A stretch of 64,000 bases of DNA from an uncultured Bacteroidales bacterium. GTDB lineage: Bacteria > Bacteroidota > Bacteroidia > Bacteroidales > P3. The stretch lies in NCBI GenBank assembly GCA_905234695.1, contig CAJOHZ010000002.1, forward strand, positions 1-64,000. Reading direction: 5' to 3'. Below are positions 43,730-53,040 of this stretch, piece after piece. The stretch's first letter is position 1, and each line of letters opens with the position of its first letter. The notes below the pieces were generated by a model, which saw nothing but the letters and a program-made list of their open reading frames with translations, had not been told where the DNA came from and did not search any database. Made by a program: the position numbers and the translations under genes.

Positions 43730-44826
43730 GCCTCCAATGTGGTATCGTCGGACTTCCTAATGTGGGCAAGTCAACACTTTTCAACTGCCTGAGCAATGCC
43801 AAGGCACAGGCTGCCAATTTCCCGTTCTGCACCATCGAGCCCAATGTGGGTGTCATTACCGTGCCTGACGAGCGGCTGGCCAAACTGGTGGAAATGGAAC
43901 GTCCCGCCAGCGTAGTGCCCGCTACAGTCGAGATTGTGGACATCGCGGGACTGGTAAAAGGTGCTTCCAAAGGCGAGGGTTTGGGCAACAAGTTTTTGGG
44001 TGATATCCGCACCACAGATGCCATCATCCATGTGCTGCGCTGCTTTGACGACGACAACGTCACCCATGTCGACGGTAGCGTGGATCCCATACGCGACAAA
44101 CAGACCATCGACCTGGAACTGCAGTTCAAAGACCTTGAAACCATCGAGAACCGGTATGACAAGGAGGTGAAGAAAGCCAAGGCAGGGGGCGATGCCAAAG
44201 CCCGCAAGCTGGTAGAGGTAATGGACCTCTACCGCGAAGCCCTGCTGGCCGGCCGTAGTGCCCGTACCGTCAAACTGGACGAAGGACAAGCTGAGGCCGC
44301 AAAAGATCTGATGCTCCTCACCGCCAAACCCATCCTGTATGTGTGCAATGTGGACGAGGCTTCGGTAGTAAACGGGAACAAGTATGTCGAGGCTGTGCGA
44401 CAAGCTGTGGCTGACGAAGAGGCTGAAGTGCTAGTCATTGGAGCCGCTATCGAGGCTGATATCGCCGAGCTGGAAACCTACGAGGAAAAACAGATGTTCC
44501 TCGAAGACCTAGGGCTAAAAGAGTCGGGTGTCAATCGCCTCATTAAAGCCGCCTACAAACTGCTTAACTTGCAGACATTCCTCACGGCCGGGCCTAAAGA
44601 GTGTCGCGCATGGACTTTCAAGAAAGGGATGAAAGCCCCTCAAACTGCAGGTATTATACATAGCGACTTCGAGCGTGGCTTTATCCGAGCCGAAGTCATC
44701 AAATACGAAGATTATGTAACCCTTGGTAGCGAAGCCAAATGCCGTGAGGCAGGCAAGATTGCTGTCGAAGGGAAAGACTATGTGGTGCAGGACGGCGACA
44801 TCATGCACTTCAGATTCAATGTCTAA
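43726..44826 (+). CDS. ychF: redox-regulated ATPase YchF
   Basis: CGIVGLPNVGKSTLFNCLSNAKAQAANFPFCTIEPNVG; C-terminal TGS domain; overlaps upstream stop (ATGA). Confidence 0.97.
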   Translation: MSLQCGIVGLPNVGKSTLFNCLSNAKAQAANFPFCTIEPNVGVITVPDERLAKLVEMERPASVVPATVEIVDIAGLVKGASKGEGLGNKFLGDIRTTDAIIHVLRCFDDDNVTHVDGSVDPIRDKQTIDLELQFKDLETIENRYDKEVKKAKAGGDAKARKLVEVMDLYREALLAGRSARTVKLDEGQAEAAKDLMLLTAKPILYVCNVDEASVVNGNKYVEAVRQAVADEEAEVLVIGAAIEADIAELETYEEKQMFLEDLGLKESGVNRLIKAAYKLLNLQTFLTAGPKECRAWTFKKGMKAPQTAGIIHSDFERGFIRAEVIKYEDYVTLGSEAKCREAGKIAVEGKDYVVQDGDIMHFRFNV

Positions 44827-44888
44827 ACAGAAGTAGAATCCACGACTTCAAGAACTAAGATAATATGCGACACAAGATGTTCAATACA

Positions 44889-47654
44889 ATGAGATTCCGA
44901 AGCCTCCCCGGCATCCATCTCTTAGTTCTTAGTTCTTCCCTCATACTTCTCGCAGGGTGTTCCACACAGAAGGCCACTTGGCCCAACGTGCAGTATCACA
45001 ACATTACCACCCACTACAACATCTGGTGGAATGGTAACGAAAGTTTGAAAAGTGCCGTGGCCCAACTGGAGAAAAGCAGCAAGGACGACTACACACGCCT
45101 GCTACCAGTATACAAACTGGGGAGCAAGGAGGAAAGCATGTCGGCCAGTCCGCAGTTGGATAGAGCCGTGGAAAAGGGTGTGAAAGGCATCAAGAAACAC
45201 AGCATCTTTGTCGATGGACAGGAGCATGTACCCTATATCGCCAACTGCTATCTGCTGACGGCCTATGCCACCTTCTACAAACACGACCTTACCACCACCG
45301 CGGGTACGTGCCAAACCCTGGTGTATCAGTACAGCGGCACCGCCGTGGGTGACGAGGCAGCCGTGTTGCTGGCCCGCTGTTCAACCCAAGAACAACGCTA
45401 TCAAGAAGCCGAGACGGCTTTGGACGAACTGGTGGTGGCGGCAAGCAAGGGAAACTTTGACAAACACCAGCGACTGAACCTCTATCTGGCCATGGCAGAA
45501 TGCACCTTACCTCAAGAAAAATACAAGAAAGGGGTGCAGTTTCTCAAGCAAGCCCTCGACGAGAAACCCACACGAGCTCAGAAAGCCCGCATTTGCTATA
45601 TTTTGGGACAAGTATACCAGCAACAAGACAAGCGCCCTACTGCCTCCAAATACTACGAGAAGGCGTTGAAATACACCACTGACTACGAGATGGAATTCAA
45701 TGCACGGCTCAGTATCGCCTCATGCGCCGACCTGCAACATACAGACCGCGCCAAGTTGGAGAAACTGTTGGACAAGATGCTCAAAGACAAGAAAAACGAA
45801 GAGTTCGTAGACCAGATATACTATGCCAAAGGCGAGATGTATATGGGCATCCGCGAGTACAAGAAAGCCTGTGAGAACTTCCGCACTTCTGTGGCGAAAT
45901 CGACAACCAACCCCGCACAAAAGGCCCGTTCTGCCATTCGTCTGGCGGGTGTGCTTTACGACAAATTCCAGGACTATGACAAATCGCAACTGTACTATGA
46001 CACAGCCATGACCATCATCAAGTCCGATTATCCACATTACACTCAAATCAAGTCGCGCTACGACCTACTGACATCATTGGTGGCCTACACCCGCGTCATT
46101 GACCGTAACGACAGCCTCATCACGGTGTCCGAGATGCCCGAATCGCAGCGGTTGAACCTTATCAACGAGAAGATCGAGCAGGTGAAGAAAGCCGAGGCCG
46201 AAGCCAAAGAAAAAGAGTTGCTTGAGCAACTGGCCGCCGACGGAAAATCGCAGCAGAACACCCTGCAAGGCGATTGGTACTTCTACAACAGCAACACTGT
46301 ACAAAAAGGCAAAGAAACCTTCCGCCAGCGATGGGGAATGCGGATGCTGGAAGATTATTGGTTTCTCTCCAAGAAAGGACTGTTGGGGATGAATATGACT
46401 GCCATGGGCGACGCCGACAACGGAAGCGACGAAGAGGACAAGAATGAGAAAGACGAATCCAAAGACAGCGTGGATGTAAAGAAAATCCCCGGTGGCAACC
46501 CCGATGACCCGCACGATGTGGCCTACTACCTCAAAGACCTGCCCAAAAGTCAGGCGGAGAAAGACTCCATGCAACTGACCACCGCCTCAGGACTGCTCAA
46601 CGCAGGCTATATCTATTACGACGGCATCCACAACATCCCCAAGGCATTGGAATGCTACCTGAGGATGGCCAACAACTACACCACGAACCCCGAAATTGTG
46701 CAGGCATTCTACATGCTGTACAAAATCTATGACAAACAGGGGAATACCCCTAGTGCCAACTACTATCGCGACATGGTGCTGATGGGATTTCCCGACAGCG
46801 ACTTCGCCAACTTGATTCTGGACGAGGATTATTACAAGGAAATCATGCGTCGCAGCCAGCTGGTAAGGGAGGACTACGAAGCTGTATACACCCATTACCG
46901 CAAGCGTCGCTATGACGATGTGCTACGTGGGGTAGCAGCGGCCAAGGAGGTGTATGACGGAGACCCAATGCTGGGCAAATTCCGCTACTGGGAAGGTCTG
47001 TCCTATGCCCGCATGGACAACAAGGCACAGGCAGTAGCCACCTTCGAGGCCATCGTACGCGACTACCCCTCTACCGACAGCATTGTTCCGCTGGCCCAGG
47101 CCCAGTTGGATTACCTGCGCGGAGAAGGTGGCGAGTATATGGGCAACAGCGGGGGAGACGAGACCGTTGCCGACACACCCGATGGGCTGAAGCCCGAAAA
47201 TGCCACCCGTCGGCGTGCCGAAGACAGCCGCACATCTGCCACAATCGGCAATGAAGACGACGGTCTGCCACCCGAAGCACAGTTGTTTCGCTATAAGGAA
47301 GCGATGCCTCACTATGTCATTATCCTCATCAACGACCGTAAAATCCGTGCCACCGACCTACAGTTGAAGATTGGCGACTTTAACGCGGTATACTACACCA
47401 ACGCAGGTTATCGCGTCAGCCCATTGATGTTTACCGACACGACACAGATGATTACCATCAACCAGTTCCGCAACGCCACCGAGGCATACGACTACTGCCG
47501 TCACCTGCAACGTGAAGAGAGCCCGCTGATGAAATATTCATCGGAGGACTATCAAGTATTCGCTATCTCAAAACAGAATTATACCACCTTCTACAACCGC
47601 AAACGGGTGGATGCATACTCCCTGTTCTACCAAAAATATTACAAGAAAAAATAA
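44889..47654 (+). CDS. TPR lipoprotein, SprE/PorW-like T9SS component
   Basis: Lipobox LILLAGC; STQKATWPNVQYHNITTHYNIWWNGNESLKSAVAQLEKSSKDDYTRLLPVY; multiple TPRs; ORF from 44865, start choice uncertain. Confidence 0.85.
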   Translation: MRFRSLPGIHLLVLSSSLILLAGCSTQKATWPNVQYHNITTHYNIWWNGNESLKSAVAQLEKSSKDDYTRLLPVYKLGSKEESMSASPQLDRAVEKGVKGIKKHSIFVDGQEHVPYIANCYLLTAYATFYKHDLTTTAGTCQTLVYQYSGTAVGDEAAVLLARCSTQEQRYQEAETALDELVVAASKGNFDKHQRLNLYLAMAECTLPQEKYKKGVQFLKQALDEKPTRAQKARICYILGQVYQQQDKRPTASKYYEKALKYTTDYEMEFNARLSIASCADLQHTDRAKLEKLLDKMLKDKKNEEFVDQIYYAKGEMYMGIREYKKACENFRTSVAKSTTNPAQKARSAIRLAGVLYDKFQDYDKSQLYYDTAMTIIKSDYPHYTQIKSRYDLLTSLVAYTRVIDRNDSLITVSEMPESQRLNLINEKIEQVKKAEAEAKEKELLEQLAADGKSQQNTLQGDWYFYNSNTVQKGKETFRQRWGMRMLEDYWFLSKKGLLGMNMTAMGDADNGSDEEDKNEKDESKDSVDVKKIPGGNPDDPHDVAYYLKDLPKSQAEKDSMQLTTASGLLNAGYIYYDGIHNIPKALECYLRMANNYTTNPEIVQAFYMLYKIYDKQGNTPSANYYRDMVLMGFPDSDFANLILDEDYYKEIMRRSQLVREDYEAVYTHYRKRRYDDVLRGVAAAKEVYDGDPMLGKFRYWEGLSYARMDNKAQAVATFEAIVRDYPSTDSIVPLAQAQLDYLRGEGGEYMGNSGGDETVADTPDGLKPENATRRRAEDSRTSATIGNEDDGLPPEAQLFRYKEAMPHYVIILINDRKIRATDLQLKIGDFNAVYYTNAGYRVSPLMFTDTTQMITINQFRNATEAYDYCRHLQREESPLMKYSSEDYQVFAISKQNYTTFYNRKRVDAYSLFYQKYYKKK

Positions 47655-47662
47655 CCCATACC

Positions 47663-48019
47663 ATGAGCAATACTGTCAACAGTTCCATCAACACCATCAC
47701 CGAAGGCACCTCCATCAAAGGTGACATCACCGCCAACGGAGACTTCCGTCTCGACGGGATACTGGAGGGCAATATCACCCTGACCGGCAAACTGGTGGTA
47801 GGAGAGAAAGGTGCGGTAAAGGGCAATATCATCTGCCAGAACGCCAACATCATCGGTGTAGTCACGGGAAATGTGTCGGTAAAGGAATTCCTGACCCTCT
47901 TTGCTTCGTCAAGGGTGCAAGGCGACATCATCACCGACCGGCTCTCGATAGAACCCGGTGCCCGTTTCTCGGGCTCGTGCCGGATGCTTGACGAACTTTC
48001 CGAACCCACCAAATCATGA
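47663..48019 (+). CDS. bactofilin (polymer-forming cytoskeletal protein)
   Basis: NTITEGTSIKGDITANGDFRLDGILEGNITLTGKLVVGEKGAVKGNIICQNANIIGVVTGNV beta-helix. Confidence 0.93.
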   Translation: MSNTVNSSINTITEGTSIKGDITANGDFRLDGILEGNITLTGKLVVGEKGAVKGNIICQNANIIGVVTGNVSVKEFLTLFASSRVQGDIITDRLSIEPGARFSGSCRMLDELSEPTKS

Positions 48020-49434
48020 ATCCCGAAGAGACCATCGTAAGTCTGTTCGAGCAGTGGTCCGGCACACGCTGCATGGAGTACCAATCACTGCACGCCAATG
48101 GAAGCAACCGCCTCTACTGGCGGATGCACGGCCTTACAGGACAACAATGCATCGCCGCCTACAACGAGGATGTGCGTGAGAACGAAGCCTTCTTCTACTA
48201 TTGTCGTGCCTTACGCGACCGCGGAATACACGTCCCTGAACTATATTCCGTAAGTGACGACCATAAGTACTATCTGCAGCAGGACCTCGGCGATGTTACC
48301 CTCTTCAGCCATCTCTCTGACCACCGAAAAGCGGGCGGAGGCTTCGATGCCGGAATGCTAACGTTATACAAACAGGTGTTAGCCGACCTGGCACAGATGC
48401 AAGTGGCTGGCCGCGACATGGATTTCACCCACGCCTATCCTCGGAGCGACTTCGATAGACAATCCATCCAATGGGATTTGAACTATTTCAAGTACTACTT
48501 CCTTAAACTCACCCATACTCCTTTCGACGAAGAACTGCTAGAGCGCGACTTCAGCCTCTTAACAGACTACCTGTTGGAAGCCGACTGCGGATTCTTTCTT
48601 TACCGTGATTTCCAGGCACGGAACATCATGCTATACGAAAACACCCCATACTACATAGATTTCCAAGGGGGAAGGAGAGGGGCTGCCCAATATGATGTGG
48701 CTTCTCTGCTGTACAGCGCCAGAAGTGAAATACCCGAAGTCATCCGCCAAGAGCTGTTGGAATACTATATCCAATGCTTGGCCAATCGGTATCCGATAGA
48801 CACGAAAGTGTTTCGCCAACAGTTTCATGCTTATGTGCGCATCCGCATCATGCAGACCCTGGGAGCATACGGTTTCCGAGGACTTCTGGAAAAGAAAGAG
48901 CAGTTCATCTCCAGTATCCCATTGGCACTTCACAACCTACGCATCGTCACGGAGAACCAACCACTGCCAATAGCATTGCCCCATCTGGAACAGGTGTGGC
49001 GCACCCTGGCTGAACGCAGTATCAGTCCCGAGCCTCCGGCAGCGGAGGGCCTGACTGTGGAGGTGGGCAGTTTCTCATACAAGAAAGGCCTCCCACAAGA
49101 CACCTCGGGCAACGGCGGCGGTTTCATCTTCGACTGCCGCGCGCTGCCCAACCCCGGCCGTTATCCAGAATATCTCAACTATACCGGAAAAGACCGTCCA
49201 GTGATAGAGTTCCTACAAGACGCCCCCGCGGTGAAATACTTCCTCAACGCGGCAAAACAGATGGTAGGTCCCTCTGTGAAACGGTATCTGGAACGCAACT
49301 TCACCCATCTATCTGTCTATTTCGGTTGTACCGGAGGACAGCACCGCTCAGTATATTGCGCCGAACGACTCGCCGAATGGCTGTCGGAAAACTTTGATTG
49401 CCACGTAGTTCTAATACATCGGGAACAGCAATAA
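48016..49434 (+). CDS. APH/AmgK-like phosphotransferase fused to RapZ C-terminal domain
   Basis: N-terminal kinase loop FLYRDFQARNIMLY...YYIDFQGGRRGAAQYDVASLL; C-terminal SFSYKKGLPQD...FIFDCRALPNPG...YFGCTGGQHRSVYCAERLAEWL as in RapZ-C. Confidence 0.88.
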   Translation: MNPEETIVSLFEQWSGTRCMEYQSLHANGSNRLYWRMHGLTGQQCIAAYNEDVRENEAFFYYCRALRDRGIHVPELYSVSDDHKYYLQQDLGDVTLFSHLSDHRKAGGGFDAGMLTLYKQVLADLAQMQVAGRDMDFTHAYPRSDFDRQSIQWDLNYFKYYFLKLTHTPFDEELLERDFSLLTDYLLEADCGFFLYRDFQARNIMLYENTPYYIDFQGGRRGAAQYDVASLLYSARSEIPEVIRQELLEYYIQCLANRYPIDTKVFRQQFHAYVRIRIMQTLGAYGFRGLLEKKEQFISSIPLALHNLRIVTENQPLPIALPHLEQVWRTLAERSISPEPPAAEGLTVEVGSFSYKKGLPQDTSGNGGGFIFDCRALPNPGRYPEYLNYTGKDRPVIEFLQDAPAVKYFLNAAKQMVGPSVKRYLERNFTHLSVYFGCTGGQHRSVYCAERLAEWLSENFDCHVVLIHREQQ

Positions 49435-49477
49435 AAAAAACTTTCCACAATTTTCTCTCCACTTCTCACTTTTTTCG

Positions 49478-49485
49478 TATCTTTG
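49478..49485 (+). promoter_or_regulatory. -7 element TATCTTTG
   Basis: TATCTTTG 38 nt upstream of ATG 49523. Confidence 0.5.
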
Positions 49486-49522
49486 CACATCATTTGAAGA
49501 AATAAAAAACAAAACTATACAC

Positions 49523-50194
49523 ATGAAAAGCAGAACAATAGTCTCTATCTTGCTGGCCGTCGTTGCAGCGGCTCTCGCCTATTTAGTGTACAACTCGATT
49601 CACTCCTCCGTCAAATTCAACGACGAGTATGAGGTGCGTCGCGAAGCCAGTGCCGACAAGCTGAAAGCCATCCGCACACTGGAAGAGGCTTACAAGTCCA
49701 CCTATGGCCACTATACCGGCAGTTTCGACACCCTGTTCAACCGTCTGCTCAACGAGGACAGTCTGAGTGTGGTAAGCAAGGTTATCAACTACGACAAGAT
49801 TCCCGAAGATGTGGAAATCGACGAAATGACCGAGGCCGACAAAATCAAGGCTGGTTACATGACCAAAGTTGTCGAGTTTGTTAACCCCGTTGAGAACCTG
49901 CGTAAGACCCCGAAGGCGAAATTCAACCTCACCGACGAGGAAATTCTCAACCTCCGTTACATTCCCTATCCCAAGGGTACCGACAAGCAGTTCCAGCTGC
50001 AGGCTGGCTTTATCGAGAAGTCTGGCTACCAGTTGCCTGTGTTCGAATGCTTGGTAATGATGGAAGACCTGCTTTCGGATCTTCCCGAGCAGTTAGTCAT
50101 CAACAAGATTGACGAGCTTATCAAGAACAAACGCTTCCCAGGATGGAAAGTGGGCGATATGACCCAGGCAATCACCGACGGCAACTTCGAATAA
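49523..50194 (+). CDS. conserved hypothetical protein with N-terminal TM anchor
   Basis: MKSRTIVSILLAVVAAALAYLVYNSI then charged soluble region; typical neighbour of DUF3822/RsmD. Confidence 0.7.
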   Translation: MKSRTIVSILLAVVAAALAYLVYNSIHSSVKFNDEYEVRREASADKLKAIRTLEEAYKSTYGHYTGSFDTLFNRLLNEDSLSVVSKVINYDKIPEDVEIDEMTEADKIKAGYMTKVVEFVNPVENLRKTPKAKFNLTDEEILNLRYIPYPKGTDKQFQLQAGFIEKSGYQLPVFECLVMMEDLLSDLPEQLVINKIDELIKNKRFPGWKVGDMTQAITDGNFE

Positions 50195-50197
50195 ACG

Positions 50198-51022
50198 ATG
50201 TCATATAAAGTCACAACTCTTATCACGACAGATAAAGCGGTGGCCAATAACGATTCAAGATTATCCATTTGCCTCCGGTCAAATGGATTTTCTTTTTCGG
50301 TAACCGCCGCCGATGTGCTGCTCACACTGGGCGAAGTTGAGTGTGACCTCAACCGACCACTGGGGGAGACGGTAAGCCTTGTCAAGGCATTCTTCGCAGA
50401 ACAAGGCATTGACACCCTGAATACCGCACAAATGCGGCTCATCGTGCCGAGCGACCAATTTGTGTGGATTCCTGAAGAGTTATACGACCCAACACGCGAC
50501 CGCCAGTATCTACAGATGGTCGCCACCGTGGAACGTGAGCAGAGCATCTGCCATATTCTTTCGCAGTCATTGAAAGCCTATATGGTCTTTACAGCCCCTC
50601 AGGCCGCCACCACAGCTTTCAAAGTGGCCCTGCCAGGTATCGACATCCACAATCAGCATTCCATGCTGGTCAACGAACTGATACTGAAAAAGAGTTTAGG
50701 ACACCCATGTCTGCTGATGCATGTGCGCGACTGCAAGGCCGACTTCGAGGCGTTCTACGACGGCCATCTGCTGCTGAGCAACACTCTGCCTGCCGCCGAC
50801 GAAAATGAATGCCTATACCATGCCCTCGGCATTATGAAAAACCTTCACATGGAGACCCCCGACATGGAGTTGGCGATATGCGGACAGGTGGGACGTGACA
50901 TCTATCGGAAACTGCAACACTATTTCCCATCCGTCACTCTCTACACAGGACGTTCCTATAAATACCTCAATCCCGAATTGCAAACCCTCCACATCTACCG
51001 CCACACACTATTGTTGGCATAG
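50198..51022 (+). CDS. DUF3822 family protein
   Basis: 274 aa, ASKHA-like pattern (MELAICGQVGRDIYRKLQHYFPSVTLYTG), directly upstream of rsmD. Confidence 0.75.
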   Translation: MSYKVTTLITTDKAVANNDSRLSICLRSNGFSFSVTAADVLLTLGEVECDLNRPLGETVSLVKAFFAEQGIDTLNTAQMRLIVPSDQFVWIPEELYDPTRDRQYLQMVATVEREQSICHILSQSLKAYMVFTAPQAATTAFKVALPGIDIHNQHSMLVNELILKKSLGHPCLLMHVRDCKADFEAFYDGHLLLSNTLPAADENECLYHALGIMKNLHMETPDMELAICGQVGRDIYRKLQHYFPSVTLYTGRSYKYLNPELQTLHIYRHTLLLA

Positions 51023-51041
51023 ACCACAACCTCCACCCACC

Positions 51042-51581
51042 ATGCGTATCATTGCAGGATCTCTCAAAGGCCGCCGCCTCAACCCGCCTACCTCGCTGCC
51101 AGTGCGTCCTACCACTGACATGGCTCGCGAGGGGTTGTTCAATATCCTCAACAACTATGTGGACTACGAAGAGTGCACTGTGATGGATCTTTTTGCCGGC
51201 ACCGGTGCAATGTCGCTTGAGTTTGTGTCGCGAGGAGCCAAAGAAGTGACCGCAATAGAGATCAACAATCAATGCACCGATTTCATCAAGTCGGCGGCGC
51301 AGCAGTTCGGTGTCCAGAACCTTCATGTGGTGCGTACAGATGTTTTCGATTTGTTAAAACGAGCCTATAAGAAGTTCGACATCATCTTCGCCGACCCTCC
51401 CTATGCACTGGAAACTCTCCCACAACTGCCTGACCTCGTCTTCACCCACGACCTGCTGACCGACGACGGAATCTTCATTCTGGAGCACCCAGAGGAATTC
51501 CAATTTGAAGATCATCCCCATTTCTGGCAGCATCGACACTACGGGCGGGTGAATTTCACCTTCTTTGCAAAAACATTATAA
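51042..51581 (+). CDS. rsmD: 16S rRNA (guanine(966)-N(2))-methyltransferase
   Basis: MRIIAGSLKGRRLNPPTSLPVRPTTDMAREGLFNIL; DLFAGTGAMSLEFVSRGA; FADPPYAL (DPPY). Confidence 0.94.
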   Translation: MRIIAGSLKGRRLNPPTSLPVRPTTDMAREGLFNILNNYVDYEECTVMDLFAGTGAMSLEFVSRGAKEVTAIEINNQCTDFIKSAAQQFGVQNLHVVRTDVFDLLKRAYKKFDIIFADPPYALETLPQLPDLVFTHDLLTDDGIFILEHPEEFQFEDHPHFWQHRHYGRVNFTFFAKTL

Positions 51582-51593
51582 AATATATTCCCA

Positions 51594-52544
51594 ATGGACG
51601 CAATAATCAAAACTAATTTCTCCTTCCCCAAGCAGAAAGGTCTGTATGTGGGCAAGGTGCGCGACGTGTACAATATCGATGACAAATACATGGCCATGGT
51701 GGTGAGCGACCGCATCTCTGCCTTCGATGTGGTGCTACCCAAGGGCATTCCCTACAAAGGTCAGGTGCTCAACCAGATTGCCGCCAAGTTCTTGGATGCC
51801 ACAGCTGATATTGTCCCGAACTGGAAGATGGCCACCCCTGACCCCATGGTCACCGTGGGTTTGAAATGCGAAGGATTCCGAGTAGAGATGATTGTGCGCG
51901 GATACCTCGCCGGCTCGGCCTGGCGCGAATACAAAGCCGGCACCCGCACACTTTGCGGTGTGCCGCTGCCTGAAGGAATGAAAGAAAACCAAAAGTTCCC
52001 CACACCGATTGTCACCCCCACGACCAAAGCTGACGAAGGTCATGACGAGAATATCTCGCGGGAAGAGATTATCCGCACCGGCTTGGTATCTAAAGAAGAC
52101 TACGACCAACTGGAAAAATACGCTCTGGCCCTGTTCCAGCGCGGCACGGAAATAGCCGCCTCCAAAGGTTTGATATTGGTGGATACCAAATACGAGTTTG
52201 GCAAACGCGACGGGAAAATTTATCTTATCGATGAAATCCACACACCCGACAGCAGCCGCTATTTTTATGCCGACGGTTACGAGGAACGACTGGCCAAAGG
52301 CGAACATCAACGGCAACTTTCCAAGGAGTTTGTACGTGAATGGCTGATGGATAACGGATTCCAAGGCAAGGAAGGCCAGAAGGTGCCCGAAATGACAGAC
52401 GCAATTGTCAACAGCATCACCGACCGCTATATCGAACTCTACGAACACATTACTGGCGAGAAGTTCCAGAAAGCGGAAGATTGTGCCGACGTCACCGGCC
52501 GCATCGAAAAGAATGTCAGCCGGTATCTTGCCACGCTGGCATAA
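51594..52544 (+). CDS. purC: phosphoribosylaminoimidazolesuccinocarboxamide synthase
   Basis: [63 protein letters not shown]. Confidence 0.96.
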   Translation: MDAIIKTNFSFPKQKGLYVGKVRDVYNIDDKYMAMVVSDRISAFDVVLPKGIPYKGQVLNQIAAKFLDATADIVPNWKMATPDPMVTVGLKCEGFRVEMIVRGYLAGSAWREYKAGTRTLCGVPLPEGMKENQKFPTPIVTPTTKADEGHDENISREEIIRTGLVSKEDYDQLEKYALALFQRGTEIAASKGLILVDTKYEFGKRDGKIYLIDEIHTPDSSRYFYADGYEERLAKGEHQRQLSKEFVREWLMDNGFQGKEGQKVPEMTDAIVNSITDRYIELYEHITGEKFQKAEDCADVTGRIEKNVSRYLATLA

Positions 52545-52557
52545 GTCTATACCACAC

Positions 52558-53040
52558 ATGGAGATAGAACGGAAATATCTCGTAAAATCCCTGCCTGAAT
52601 CTCTTGACAGTTACCCCCATATAGGGATTGAGCAAGGCTACCTCTGCACATCGCCCACCCTGCGCATTCGCAGGATGGGCGATGTGTATTGGCTTACCGT
52701 AAAGGAGAAGGTCTGCACAGGTTCGTCTGCCATCCACAACAGAGAAGAGGAATTCCACCTAACAGCAGAGAAATACATCCTGTTAAAAGAGAAATGCGAT
52801 GGTCTGATGGTTCAAAAAACGCGCTACCGTATTCCGCTGGATGGACCAATGCCATTGACCGCCGAACTAGACCTGTTTCATGGTGCCCACGAAGGGCTGA
52901 GACTGGTGGAGGTAGAATTTCCCAATACCGCAGTAGCAGATACTTTTGTACCTCCTTGCTGGTTCGGCGAAGAGGTAAGTGCCATCCCAAATTATCGGAA
53001 TAGTTGGCTGGCGCACCATCCCTACAATCCCGGACTCTAG
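52558..53040 (+). CDS. CYTH domain protein
   Basis: MEIERKYLVKSLPESL (EIERKFLV signature); RIRRMGDVYWLTVKEK; ATG at 52558, ORF frame opens at 52405. Confidence 0.88.
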   Translation: MEIERKYLVKSLPESLDSYPHIGIEQGYLCTSPTLRIRRMGDVYWLTVKEKVCTGSSAIHNREEEFHLTAEKYILLKEKCDGLMVQKTRYRIPLDGPMPLTAELDLFHGAHEGLRLVEVEFPNTAVADTFVPPCWFGEEVSAIPNYRNSWLAHHPYNPGL

